A DNA stretch of 64,000 nt from assembly GCF_036010505.1 (NCBI RefSeq), contig NZ_CP108569.1, forward strand, positions 4,258,001 to 4,322,000. The letters run 5' to 3'. Below, in pieces: positions 42,577 to 53,556 of the stretch. A program made the translations under genes and the position numbers. Within the stretch, counting starts at the first letter, position 1, and each line of letters opens with the position of its first letter. This stretch comes from Streptomyces sp. NBC_01197. GTDB lineage: Bacteria; Actinomycetota; Actinomycetes; Streptomycetales; Streptomycetaceae. Under the pieces are notes generated by a model. That model worked only from the letters and a program-made list of their open reading frames with translations. It was not told the origin of the DNA and searched no databases.

Positions 42577-43542
42577 GTGCGATACCGCACAGTGGGACGC
42601 AGTGGACTGTCCGTGTCCGAGATCGGTTACGGCGCCTGGGGCATCGGTGAGAGCAGTTGGGTGGGGGCCACGGAGGACGAGTCCGTCCGGGCTCTGCACC
42701 GGGCCATCGACCTCGGTGTGAACTTCATCGACACCGCCCGCCTTTACGGCGAGAGTGAGCGGATCGTCGGCCGTGTCGTCCGGGAGCGGGCCGGTGACGA
42801 GGTGCGCGTCGCGACCAAGGTGCCGCCCATGAACCGGGTCTGGCCGGCGCCCTTCGGTCTTGACCCGGCGGAGGTGTTTCCGGGTGCGCACATCCGTAAG
42901 ACCCTGGAGACCAGTCTGCGGGCCGGCGGGCTGGACCACTTCGATGTGCTGCAGTTCCACGTGTGGAGCGACGACTGGGTCGGCCGGGGCGACTGGCTGG
43001 AGACGATCACCGCGCTGAAACAGGAGGGGAAGATCGGCCTGTTCGGCGTCTCCGTCAACGACCACGAGCCGGACAACGCGCTCGCGCTCGTACGCAGCGG
43101 GGCCGTGGACAGCGTGCAGGTCATCTACAACATCTTCGACCAGTCGCCCGCCGACGCGCTGCTGCCCGCCTGTGAGGAGCACGGCGTCGGGGTCATCGTG
43201 CGGGTGGCGCTGGACGAGGGCGGCCTCACCGGCCGTATCACCGCGGACAGCACGTTCCCGGAGGGCGACTGGCGGCACCGGTACTTCCGCGACGACCGCC
43301 CGGCGCAGGTCGAACGGCGGGTGGCGGCGATCGTCGCCGACCTCGGTATCGCGCCGGACGAGATCGCGGAGACCGCGCTGCGTTTCGTACTGAGTTCGCC
43401 GGCGGTCTCCACTGTCATCCCCGGGATGCGGACCGTACGCAATGTGGAGCGCAACACGGCGCTGAGCGACGGCCGGGTGCTCACCGCGGAGCAGCTCGCC
43501 GTACTGGCGAAGCACCGGTGGCAGCGGAACTTCTACGACTGA
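42577..43542 (+). CDS. aldo/keto reductase
   Basis: A 321-aa aldo/keto reductase. Catalytic tetrad: Asp52 (VNFIDTARL), Tyr57 (LYGES), Lys81 (VATKVPP) and His128 (LQFHVWSDDW). The cofactor-binding region is VIPGMRTVRNVERNTAL. ATGs at 42571 and 42574 precede the GTG at 42577; the GTG is chosen because GGGG at 42567-42570 has proper spacing. It belongs to a group near YghZ/PdxI, different from the other two AKRs in this window. It follows the isochorismatase gene. Confidence 0.9.
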   Translation: MRYRTVGRSGLSVSEIGYGAWGIGESSWVGATEDESVRALHRAIDLGVNFIDTARLYGESERIVGRVVRERAGDEVRVATKVPPMNRVWPAPFGLDPAEVFPGAHIRKTLETSLRAGGLDHFDVLQFHVWSDDWVGRGDWLETITALKQEGKIGLFGVSVNDHEPDNALALVRSGAVDSVQVIYNIFDQSPADALLPACEEHGVGVIVRVALDEGGLTGRITADSTFPEGDWRHRYFRDDRPAQVERRVAAIVADLGIAPDEIAETALRFVLSSPAVSTVIPGMRTVRNVERNTALSDGRVLTAEQLAVLAKHRWQRNFYD

Positions 43543-43596
43543 TGTGTGACTGGTGTGTGGCGCGCCTGACGCCCGCCGGGAATTGCGGGACAGCCC

Positions 43597-44346
43597 TTAG
43601 TACGCGAGCTCTCCGATGCCGCCATCGACGCGCAGCACGGTGCCGGCGGTGTAGGCGGACTCGTCCGAGGCGAGGTAGACAGCTGCCTTCGCTATCTCGG
43701 TGGCGGTCCCTATGCGGTGGAGGGGCACGGTCCGCCGAAGTTCCTCGTAGACGGCGGCTTGACGCTCGGGACCAAGCTGCTGGAGCGCGTTGGTGGCAGT
43801 CGGCCCCGGACTCAGTCCGTTGACACGGATACCCCGGTCCTTCAACTCGTAGGTCAGCCCGCGGGTATAGGACAGCAGGCCGGCTTTGGCGGCACCGTAG
43901 ACCGTCGCATGCTCGTGCCCGACGAAAGCGGAAACCGAACCGACGAGAATGATCGATGTTTTTCGCGAGAAGAGCGGTAACAGGGCTTTGATCAGGAAGA
44001 ACGGCGATTTGAGATTGGTTGCGAGGAGCCTGTCGAAGTCTTCCTCGGTCCATTCCTCGATCGGAAGGTGGGTGACGTCGGCGGCATTGCTCATCAGGAT
44101 GTCGAGCTTCGGCCACTCCGCCTGCAGCCGGGCGGCGAGAGCTTCCTGAGCTGGTGTGTCGCCGGCATCGCTGACGATGGGCAGCAGCGGGCCCTCCAGT
44201 TGTCGGGCGACCTCATCCAGTCTTTCCTGTGATCGGCCGGTGATGGCGACAGACGCTCCCTCGGCGAGGAACTCACGGGCCGCCTCAAGGCCGATGCCGC
44301 TCGTCCCGCCTGTGATCAGTGCGTGCTTTCCCGCAAGACGACCCAT
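43597..44346 (-). CDS. Short-chain dehydrogenase/reductase with a TTA codon
   Basis: A 249-aa SDR: NAD(P)-binding TGGTSGIG (residues 11-18), NAA (about 89), the catalytic Ser in LVGSVSAF and the YGAAK (Tyr-x-x-x-Lys) motif, plus TVLRVDGGIGE at the C-terminus. The start ATG at 44346 follows GAGGGG. A TTA leucine codon occurs at codon 123 (43978-43980), so bldA-dependent translation is possible. It is divergent from a TetR gene with a perfect palindrome between them. Confidence 0.93.
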   Translation of the reverse strand: MGRLAGKHALITGGTSGIGLEAAREFLAEGASVAITGRSQERLDEVARQLEGPLLPIVSDAGDTPAQEALAARLQAEWPKLDILMSNAADVTHLPIEEWTEEDFDRLLATNLKSPFFLIKALLPLFSRKTSIILVGSVSAFVGHEHATVYGAAKAGLLSYTRGLTYELKDRGIRVNGLSPGPTATNALQQLGPERQAAVYEELRRTVPLHRIGTATEIAKAAVYLASDESAYTAGTVLRVDGGIGELAY

Positions 44347-44449
44347 GAACTTGTTCCCCTCACTGGGCGCCAGAAGGCGCGTGGTTTGCCCACACCGCAA
44401 GGCCATGACTTCCGTGCGGGCGTTCCAGAAATAACGGGATCGAAGCTAA

Positions 44450-44477
44450 GACTTCTTGAACGCCCTGTCAAGAAGTC
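44450..44477. promoter_or_regulatory. Perfect operator palindrome between SDR and tetR
   Basis: GACTTCTTGA (44450-44459) and TCAAGAAGTC (44468-44477) are exact inverted repeats around an 8-bp spacer, 14 bp before the tetR GTG at 44492. Both genes are divergent and their promoters must overlap this site, so it is very probably the TetR operator. Confidence 0.8.
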
Positions 44478-44491
44478 GTAGAGTCGGACAG

Positions 44492-45091
44492 GTGGCACGG
44501 ACCGGACGACCTCGCGAGTTCAACAAGGACCAGGCGCTGAGGCGCGCACTTGAGCTGTTCTGGTCCCGGGGCTACGGGGCGACATCGATCCAAGACCTGG
44601 TCGACACGCTGGCCGTCGAACGCGGCAGCCTCTACGGGACGTTCGGGGACAAGCGCCGCTTCTATCTCGACGCCGTCAGGCTCTACTGGGATGTGTACGA
44701 GCAACGCCTGATCCCGGCACTCGACACCGACCCGCTCCTGCCGGCGCTTCGCGAGATCCTGACCCACCCGGCACGCCTGGACGAAATGATCTCCGAGGTG
44801 GGCGCACCGCACGGCTGCCTGGTCGGCAACACCACCGCGGAACTCGTACCCCACGACAGCGAAGCCACGGAACTCGTCGCCCGCTCATATCGCCGGTTCG
44901 CCGACATCGTCACCGACGCACTCCGCCGCGCACAGGCCACCGGGGAAGTCACTGACAACGCCCGCCCCGAGGCCCAAGCCCAGCTACTGCTCTACATCGT
45001 CCAAGGCCTCTCGCTCGTATCGCGGGCAGGCCTCGACAGCACCGCGGCCCTGGCCGCGATCGACACCGCGATCGACGCATTGCGGGCGTGA
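44492..45091 (+). CDS. TetR/AcrR-family regulator
   Basis: A 199-aa repressor with HTH: LELFWSRGYGATSIQDLVDT, then VERGSLYGTFGDKRRFYLDA. The C-terminal region has CLVGNTTAEL (an often-seen motif in electrophile or quinone sensors of this type). The start is the GTG at 44492 (MARTGRPREFNKDQ). It is divergent from the SDR across a perfect palindrome. Confidence 0.92.
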   Translation: MARTGRPREFNKDQALRRALELFWSRGYGATSIQDLVDTLAVERGSLYGTFGDKRRFYLDAVRLYWDVYEQRLIPALDTDPLLPALREILTHPARLDEMISEVGAPHGCLVGNTTAELVPHDSEATELVARSYRRFADIVTDALRRAQATGEVTDNARPEAQAQLLLYIVQGLSLVSRAGLDSTAALAAIDTAIDALRA

Positions 45092-45124
45092 CCGAAACGG
45101 CACCCGGCGATGCGGCATGGGGGG

Positions 45125-45160
45125 CTGGGACTGGGACTGGGACGGGGACCGGGGCCGGGA
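45125..45160. repeat. Hexanucleotide repeat
   Basis: Six units of CTGGGA-like 6-mers (three exact, three with one or two changes) follow the tetR gene. No coding effect is seen. Confidence 0.7.
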
Positions 45161-45271
45161 CTGTGCCGAAGTGGCTGTCTGAGGCGGGTGAGGAGCGCGT
45201 CGAGCGCCTTGGGCAGATGCGCCACGCGGCTCCCACCCCCTCGCCCCAGCCAAAGCGGCCGACTTGTCAGA

Positions 45272-47026
45272 TCAGCGCTGCAGCCGCTCGGGCAGCGCCA
45301 CCCAGCGGCGCGGGGCGGCCCGGTCCACTGCTTCCCGGCCGTCGCTGATCCTCAGGCCGGCCGCATCACAGGCGTACGCAAGGGCGTTGGCGCCGAAGGG
45401 GAACGGGTGCTCGGTCTGCCAGAAACGGAAGTTCCAGTACGCGGCCGGGTCCGACTCCTGCGGGTAGAGGCCGATCTCCCCGTATGCGACGGTCTCGCCG
45501 TCCCGGGCCAGGGTGCCGAACGTCCCGCCCTTGGGGTTGAAATACACGCCGTAGGCGGAGGTGCCCGCCGATATCGCTTCCAGTACGGCGTCGTCACTCG
45601 GCATGTACCCGTCCTGTGTGATCACGCATCCGCCGGGGTCACCGTCCACCCTCGTCACGCCCACATGGCGGAGGCACGCTTCGTAGTCCTCCTCGCCGAA
45701 GGGCGCCTCGTCGAGGACCGCTCTGGGGCACTGCGCGGGGTCGGCACCGAGCCGCCGGATCAGTTCGTCCTCGCTCAGGCCACGTACGAAGGCGATACCG
45801 AGCCCGTCGGTCCACAAGGGCTGCTCGCCGAAAGCCGTGATGAGCGCGTCCGCCGCCTGCATGGCGGCGGCCTCGTCGGCGGGCAGCTCCACCGCACCCG
45901 GCAGTTCCGCGACGAGCGGTGCGAGCGGTGTGGTCAGCAACAACCGGCCCGGTGACCAGGGACCCGACTGAGGCGTCCACGCATCCGCCCCGGCGTCGAT
46001 CAGCGCACGGACACTGCCCTCGTCCACGCTCCGGGCGGCGTACCACAACGGTGTGTGCCCGTCCTGGTCACGTACGTCGGTCTCCACCTCGTACGCCAGG
46101 AGCGCCGCAACCGCATCCGCCGCCCCCGCCTCGGCCACCCTGTGCAGCGGCGTGGTCCCGAGCGGCCGGGCCTCGGTGCCGGGCGGCGCACCTCCCTCCA
46201 ACCGGGCCCGGACCAGGGCCGTATCCGCCCAGTCCCGGTATCCCATGCCCTCCCAGTCGGCTCTCGGTGCGTAGCGCTGCCGGGCCTCCTCCTCTCGACG
46301 CGCCGTCTCCAGCTGGGAGTCCGTCAGGGGTGGCGCCAGGAACGACGGCGGTCCGCCCATCTCCACGTGCATGAACGTACCCGTCCGCTCCGCCGGCTCC
46401 AGTGGCTCAAGCCCCGGCCAGACCTCAAGCACCCGCTCCGACGCAGCGTGGAGCGACCCCACTTCGACCGGGCTGCGGGTCTCGGCGATCCCCTCGTCCG
46501 GCCACTCGACAACCAACTGCGTCTCCCCTGGAGGTGGGAGCTCCGCCAGGTAGAGGTCGACATCAGTCTTGAACAGGGAGCGGTGAGACTGGTGCAGGCC
46601 CGGATCGAGCGGGACCATCCCGACTGCTTGCGGCTGCACCGCACTTACCGGCTCCCCTCGCGGCCCCGTGAACGAGGTGCGCCGCTGCGTCATACCGTCC
46701 AGCGAAGTCAGCCGACGGCCGTCGGAGAGCAGCAGACCCACGCGGAGCCCGGACTGACGCGGCGAGTCGGCCTTCTGCAGACGCACCTTGCGGAACACCG
46801 CCAGGTGCAAGGTGACCGACCGTGGCCACACCGACCATCCCGTCAGGAGCACCCGGACATCCGGACCGCCGCCGACCACGGCGAGGTGCGGCAGCACCAC
46901 GGGCGCGAACCGGTCGACGGGCGGCGTGTGCCGACCGTCGTCCTCCCCCGGCGGCCCTAACCGGATCAGCACGGGTCGCTCGCCGGCCGGCTCTTCCGGC
47001 ACCACCAGATCATCGAAGAATCCCAT
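45272..47026 (-). CDS. Ankyrin-repeat protein with a TTA codon
   Basis: A 584-aa protein from the ATG at 47026 (MGFFDDLVVPEEPAGERPV). N-terminal half: a beta-rich domain of unknown type (WSVWPRSVTLHLAVFRK; VVEWPDEGIAETR). Ankyrin repeats lie around residues 308-375, with TPLHRVAEAGAADAVAALL and HTPLWYAARSVDEGSVRALI. The C-terminal half (for example FGEEDYEACLRHVGVTRVDG) is acidic with no known domain. Codon 23 is TTA (46958-46960), so expression may depend on bldA. It probably mediates protein-protein contacts. Confidence 0.83.
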   Translation of the reverse strand: MGFFDDLVVPEEPAGERPVLIRLGPPGEDDGRHTPPVDRFAPVVLPHLAVVGGGPDVRVLLTGWSVWPRSVTLHLAVFRKVRLQKADSPRQSGLRVGLLLSDGRRLTSLDGMTQRRTSFTGPRGEPVSAVQPQAVGMVPLDPGLHQSHRSLFKTDVDLYLAELPPPGETQLVVEWPDEGIAETRSPVEVGSLHAASERVLEVWPGLEPLEPAERTGTFMHVEMGGPPSFLAPPLTDSQLETARREEEARQRYAPRADWEGMGYRDWADTALVRARLEGGAPPGTEARPLGTTPLHRVAEAGAADAVAALLAYEVETDVRDQDGHTPLWYAARSVDEGSVRALIDAGADAWTPQSGPWSPGRLLLTTPLAPLVAELPGAVELPADEAAAMQAADALITAFGEQPLWTDGLGIAFVRGLSEDELIRRLGADPAQCPRAVLDEAPFGEEDYEACLRHVGVTRVDGDPGGCVITQDGYMPSDDAVLEAISAGTSAYGVYFNPKGGTFGTLARDGETVAYGEIGLYPQESDPAAYWNFRFWQTEHPFPFGANALAYACDAAGLRISDGREAVDRAAPRRWVALPERLQR

Positions 47027-47072
47027 GCCCTGAGCGTGACATGAGGGTCTGACAACGCCCCGGAATCTCCGC

Positions 47073-47170
47073 GCGGACCAGTCAATGCGGACCGGTCGAC
47101 GCGGACCGGTCGACGCGGACCAGTCAACTCGGACCGGCCACCGCGGGCCGGTGGACGCAGACCGGGTCAA
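47073..47170. repeat. Minisatellite: seven 14-bp units
   Basis: Seven head-to-tail 14-bp units (consensus GCGGACCGGTCGAC with 0-6 differences) occupy 47073-47170, directly upstream of the ankyrin gene's start on its strand. The period is not a multiple of three, so it is not a coding repeat. It borders the second repeat block at 47171. Confidence 0.85.
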
Positions 47171-47250
47171 CTCCACTCGGAGGCCGTCAACTCCACTCGG
47201 AGACCACCGACTCTCCTCGCAGCCCGCCAACTCGCTTCACGGACCGCCGA
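47171..47250. repeat. Second tandem block: four degenerate 20-bp units
   Basis: Four units of 20 bp beginning CTC (CTCCACTCGGAGGCCGTCAA and diverged copies) lie immediately after the 14-bp array and end 12 bp before the lipoprotein stop codon on the opposite strand. Confidence 0.75.
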
Positions 47251-47261
47251 CCGCCGACCGC

Positions 47262-48545
47262 TCAGGAATCCTGCAGTCCACGGAACGACTCGTACCAGAC
47301 GGTGGTCCGCCCGACCCTTCCGTTTTCCTCCCTGACCGTGCGGTTCGCGTACGGGGGGTTGAGGATCCACGGCATCTTGTCGGCGCCCCAGCCCGTCTGC
47401 ATGGATTCGATCTGCACCGCCCCGTAGGTGGCCACCGCGAGCTTCCCGGTCTCCCGGAACATCTGTACCTGCTGCGTCAGATAGTCCTTGTTGGATACGA
47501 ACCAGGGACTCATCGTGAGGAAGTCGTCCCACCGTTCCTGGGGGAAGGGCTTCTTGATCGCGTTGCCGATCACCTGCCACACGCGAGTGTTCGGGGGTAC
47601 CCGGTACTTCTGTGCGTAGGCCGCCGGAATCGGGTCGCCCATGTGTTTCTGCCAGAGCAGCACCAGGGAGAACTCCGTGGCGAGGAACTTCTTCCCCTTG
47701 TCCAGGCGGGAGACGACGTACTGGACGTACTGGCCGGCCGCCTGCAGGGAGTCGACGTGCGGATGCATGTCGAGACCTTCGATCTCCGGCTTCCTGTTGA
47801 CGAAGGCGACCCACCGTTCAGTGGCCTGTGTGCGCTCTTCCTTCCGGTCGAGGTGGTTGAGCGCCCCCATGTACAGGCGGGTCCTGCAGCCCTGCGGGAA
47901 TTTTCTCTTGCGGTAGGCGATGACGTGTTCGGCGATGTACTCGTAGAACACATTGAGCCGCGAGTCGCGCTCGTCCTTCATCGTCTCGAGGAAGGGCTCG
48001 TTGCCGATGGTGAGGATGTCCGTCTTCCCCATCACAGCGTCCAGTACCCGGTCCACGCGCTTCAGTTGCGCCGCCATCTCCGCGCTGCCCGCCTCGGGCA
48101 ATGGCCGCGCGGGGGTGCGGAACTGGAACTTCATCGAGAGGATCGTCCGGAAGCCGTTCCCGCTCGCGTCGAGCAGCTTGGCGACCGCCCGTTGCTGGGT
48201 CGCGGCGAGCGTGTCGAGATCGTCCGTCATCGGGACGAAGCCGCGTACCCACTTCGCCGAAAGGGCCGTCATCTCCGCGAAGTCCAGGTCGGACGGGTCC
48301 TCGTTGAAGTTCAACCCGAGCGCACCGTTCGGCGCCTCGCCGGTGGGTGCGCTGCTGCTCGTCGGGCCCGGCTGCTTACTCGCTTTCCCGCCCGAGTGCT
48401 TACTCGTGGCACTGCACGCCGCTGTGAGAAGGGCCGCGCCGGACACTCCCAGCAGCCGGCGGCGCGAGGTCGGCCTCGCGGTGGAGGGCGTACCGGTGGA
48501 GGGCGTACCGGACGCGTCCGGCCGTGCGGACGACTCGTACCGCAT
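47262..48545 (-). CDS. Lipoprotein with clan GH-A-like TIM barrel (putative)
   Basis: A 427-aa exported lipoprotein: twin Arg (RRRLLGVSGAALLTAAC, residues 28-44) suggests a Tat-type signal with lipidation at Cys44. The domain has ILTIGNEPFLE (acid/base Glu in an NEP motif) and KFLATEFSLVLL (a possible nucleophile Glu), which together with a TIM-like pattern fit clan GH-A glycoside hydrolases such as GH5/GH39. No specific family or substrate can be assigned. The ATG at 48545, with CGGAGA upstream, is used. Confidence 0.72.
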   Translation of the reverse strand: MRYESSARPDASGTPSTGTPSTARPTSRRRLLGVSGAALLTAACSATSKHSGGKASKQPGPTSSSAPTGEAPNGALGLNFNEDPSDLDFAEMTALSAKWVRGFVPMTDDLDTLAATQQRAVAKLLDASGNGFRTILSMKFQFRTPARPLPEAGSAEMAAQLKRVDRVLDAVMGKTDILTIGNEPFLETMKDERDSRLNVFYEYIAEHVIAYRKRKFPQGCRTRLYMGALNHLDRKEERTQATERWVAFVNRKPEIEGLDMHPHVDSLQAAGQYVQYVVSRLDKGKKFLATEFSLVLLWQKHMGDPIPAAYAQKYRVPPNTRVWQVIGNAIKKPFPQERWDDFLTMSPWFVSNKDYLTQQVQMFRETGKLAVATYGAVQIESMQTGWGADKMPWILNPPYANRTVREENGRVGRTTVWYESFRGLQDS

Positions 48546-51048
<2,503 letters not shown>

Positions 51049-51054
51049 CACTTC

Positions 51055-51729
51055 TCAGCTGCTACGAAAGGGGGACGAGGGTGACGGCCCGCCGATCCCC
51101 CACCCCTGGTGCAGAGCGTCCGCGAAGGCGCCCGCCAGTTTCCGTTCGCCGCTCTCGTTCGGGTGCGTGCCGTCGTACGTATCCGTGTGGATGTCGTACG
51201 TCTCCGGCCGCGAGGCCAGCAGGAGCGGTGAGCGTGGTTCGTCCAGGTCCGCGAGCGTCTTCGCCAGCAGTACGTTGAAGTGGGCGACCTGCGCCGCGAA
51301 CGGCGCGTCCGTCTCGGCGCGGATGTTCGGGATCACCGGGAGGAGCACCGCGCGGATGTGCGGGTTCGCCTCGCGCGCCTCGGTCAGGAAGCGGTGGGCG
51401 TGGAGCGCGGTCTGTTCGGCGTCCGTGTAGAAGCCGAGGTCTATCAGGCCGAGGGAGACGAGCAGCAGGTCTGCCCGGTGTGCGGTCACCGTCTCGCGGA
51501 TCACCGGGGCCATGTGCTGCCAGCCCTCGCCCCAGCCCGACAGATGGCGGCGGGCCCCGGCGGGGAAAGCGGGGTCCGCGTACGCCGTGCTCGACTCGTA
51601 CAGCCCGGTGCGCGGCCCGACGATCTCGCAGCTGTCGCCCAGGTGCTGCCACATGCGGTAGCGCCAGGTGTAGTCGCCGGCCCGGCCTATGGTCATCGAG
51701 TCGCCGACGAACATCATCCTCAGACGCAT
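51055..51729 (-). CDS. SGNH/GDSL-family hydrolase
   Basis: A 224-aa SGNH hydrolase. The block I GDSMT gives nucleophile Ser11, and the final block is THPNESGER in a DGTHPN context (Asp and His of the triad). Block III, normally GxND, reads LGLIDL, so the oxyanion Asn is missing and activity may be altered. It has no signal peptide. It is convergent with the gyrB-type gene, 6 bp away. Confidence 0.85.
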   Translation of the reverse strand: MRLRMMFVGDSMTIGRAGDYTWRYRMWQHLGDSCEIVGPRTGLYESSTAYADPAFPAGARRHLSGWGEGWQHMAPVIRETVTAHRADLLLVSLGLIDLGFYTDAEQTALHAHRFLTEAREANPHIRAVLLPVIPNIRAETDAPFAAQVAHFNVLLAKTLADLDEPRSPLLLASRPETYDIHTDTYDGTHPNESGERKLAGAFADALHQGWGIGGPSPSSPFRSS

Positions 51730-51773
51730 CCCGTCATCATCGCCGATGGCACGGGGGTGGCAGTCTTGGGGGC

Positions 51774-52775
51774 ATGCGTTCGCTTCAGTACGTCGCCGGG
51801 GCTGCGGCCACCGTCCTGTTCGCCCTCGTCCCGGCCGGGCCGGCGGTGGCGGACGACGGCGGCTTCACGATCAAGGATCCCCGGATCACGGAGTCCAGCG
51901 GCCTGGCCGCGAGCCGCCTCCACCCCGGTATCTACTGGACCCACAACGACAGTGGCGACGGCCCGTACATCTACGCGGTGGACTCGAACACCGGGCAGAC
52001 CGTTGCCCGGGTCACGATGCGCGGTGTCGGAGCGCCGCGCGATGTGGAGGCGATCTCGATCGGGCCCGACGGTGACATCTACGTCGGGGACATCGGCGAC
52101 AACCTGGACGGGAGCTGGGACCACGTCTGGATCTACCGCTTTCCCGAGCCGAAGCAGCTGAAGAAGGAAGAGACGGTCCACGCCACGCAGTTCACCGTCA
52201 AGTACGCCGACGGGCCGCGCAACGCGGAGGCGCTGATGGTCCACCCGAAGACGGGCCGCGTCTACATCGCGTCGAAGAACCAGACCAAGGGCGGGCTCTA
52301 TGTGGGGCCCACGAAGCTGTCGGCGTCGAAGACCAACGTATTCCGGCGGATCGACGACGTGCCGTGGGTGACCGACGGCGCGTTCTCCCCGGACGGCAAG
52401 CAGCTGACACTGCGGGGCTACCTGGGCGCGGAGTCGTACGACTGGAAGCCCGGAGGTGGACTCGGCGCCGAACACCAACTGGGCGTGCCGTTCCAGGGCC
52501 AGGCCGAGTCGGTGACCTACACGCTGGACGGATCGGCGCTGATGATGGGCTCCGAGGGGGCGCAGAGCCGGGTGCTGCGCTTCCCGGTGGCGAAGCCGAA
52601 GGGGGCGGGCGGGGGGGCCAAGTCGTCCACTGGGAGCGGGGGTTCATCCGATGCGGGGCGTGGCGGGGCCGGTGGCTCCGAGGGGTCGCCGACGGCGTGG
52701 GGCGTGGGTGTGTTCGCTGTGCTGTTCTTGCTGTTCATGGGGGTGAAGCGGCTGTTCGGCAGGCGGCGGAGGTGA
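51774..52775 (+). CDS. Secreted, C-terminally anchored beta-propeller-like protein
   Basis: A 333-aa protein with a signal peptide (MRSLQYVAGAAATVLFALVP, cleavage near AVA at residue 26), a propeller-like domain (GDGPYIYAVDSNTGQTVARV, DIYVGDIGDNLDGSW, RVYIASKNQTKGG) and, after a Gly/Ser linker, a C-terminal transmembrane helix with RLFGRRRR. It lacks an LPxTG motif. It is expected on the outer face of the membrane. Its function is unknown. Confidence 0.8.
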   Translation: MRSLQYVAGAAATVLFALVPAGPAVADDGGFTIKDPRITESSGLAASRLHPGIYWTHNDSGDGPYIYAVDSNTGQTVARVTMRGVGAPRDVEAISIGPDGDIYVGDIGDNLDGSWDHVWIYRFPEPKQLKKEETVHATQFTVKYADGPRNAEALMVHPKTGRVYIASKNQTKGGLYVGPTKLSASKTNVFRRIDDVPWVTDGAFSPDGKQLTLRGYLGAESYDWKPGGGLGAEHQLGVPFQGQAESVTYTLDGSALMMGSEGAQSRVLRFPVAKPKGAGGGAKSSTGSGGSSDAGRGGAGGSEGSPTAWGVGVFAVLFLLFMGVKRLFGRRRR

Positions 52776-52811
52776 GGTTCGTTCTCGCCGCGCCCAGCGG
52801 TGCGGGCGGGA

Positions 52812-53432
52812 TCAGTCCTTGGTGCGGACGATTGCCCCGGCCTGAAGGACCGCGGCGACATCGAGGGTGACGTCACCGCCGATCGAGGCAGGGAGCGGGG
52901 CTTGCTGGCCCGCGGCGAAGATCTGGTGACTGGCGTAGTCACTGCCGACCGGCTCGGTGAGGACGTGGACGCGGTGGTGCTTGCGGTTCACGATCACGTA
53001 GACGGGGATGTCGGCCTCGGCATATACGGACACCTTGGCGCGCAGGTCCTGGTTGTAGTTGCTCGACGTGACTTCCAGGACGAGGCGGAAGACCACGGGG
53101 TCGTAGCAGTTGTGCGCGATGACATGCGCGTCGATGTCCGCGTCCACCACCACAAGATCGGGGATGACGAAGTCTTCCGAGCCGGTCGGCAGCCACACCC
53201 CCACACCCTGGAGCACTTCGGTCTCCCCGTCGTCCAGCTCAGCTGCGATGAACGGGCGCATGATCTTGGTGAGTGCGCGCGCGTGCGGGGCGTCCGGGGG
53301 CGGGGTCACGGTGAGGATGCCTCCGATGATCTCAACGCGGTAGCCGGGCAGCTGCTCCATGAGGAGGTCGGCCTCTTCGAGCAGGGTCGGCGGCTCGCCG
53401 TCACAGGGGTGCTCGACTGCTGCGGCAGACAT
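52812..53432 (-). CDS. Uma2-family (DUF820) protein, intact
   Basis: A 206-aa protein with the Uma2 core: YRVEIIGGILTVTPPPD, VIPDLVVVDADID, FRLVLEVTSSNY and KVSVYAEADIPVYVIVNR, matching a PD-(D/E)XK nuclease-like fold. The ATG at 53432 follows AGGAGG. It is a full-length counterpart of the frameshifted gene at 34018. Uma2 proteins are very numerous in Streptomyces and their substrates are unknown. Confidence 0.9.
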   Translation of the reverse strand: MSAAAVEHPCDGEPPTLLEEADLLMEQLPGYRVEIIGGILTVTPPPDAPHARALTKIMRPFIAAELDDGETEVLQGVGVWLPTGSEDFVIPDLVVVDADIDAHVIAHNCYDPVVFRLVLEVTSSNYNQDLRAKVSVYAEADIPVYVIVNRKHHRVHVLTEPVGSDYASHQIFAAGQQAPLPASIGGDVTLDVAAVLQAGAIVRTKD

Positions 53433-53556
53433 GAGGGCCTCCTGGTGGCTGGTGTCGAGAACATCATGGTAGGCCGGGCCGGGCTGCTGGGCGGGCTTGC
53501 GAAACGGTCGCCCGGACGGGTGAAGCAAGGAGCACGGGGTTGCCGGGAGGCCGTCT

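Noticed and set aside
45119..45240. Gly/Thr-coding ORF after tetR
   Set aside because: It arises from the hexanucleotide repeat rather than from a gene.
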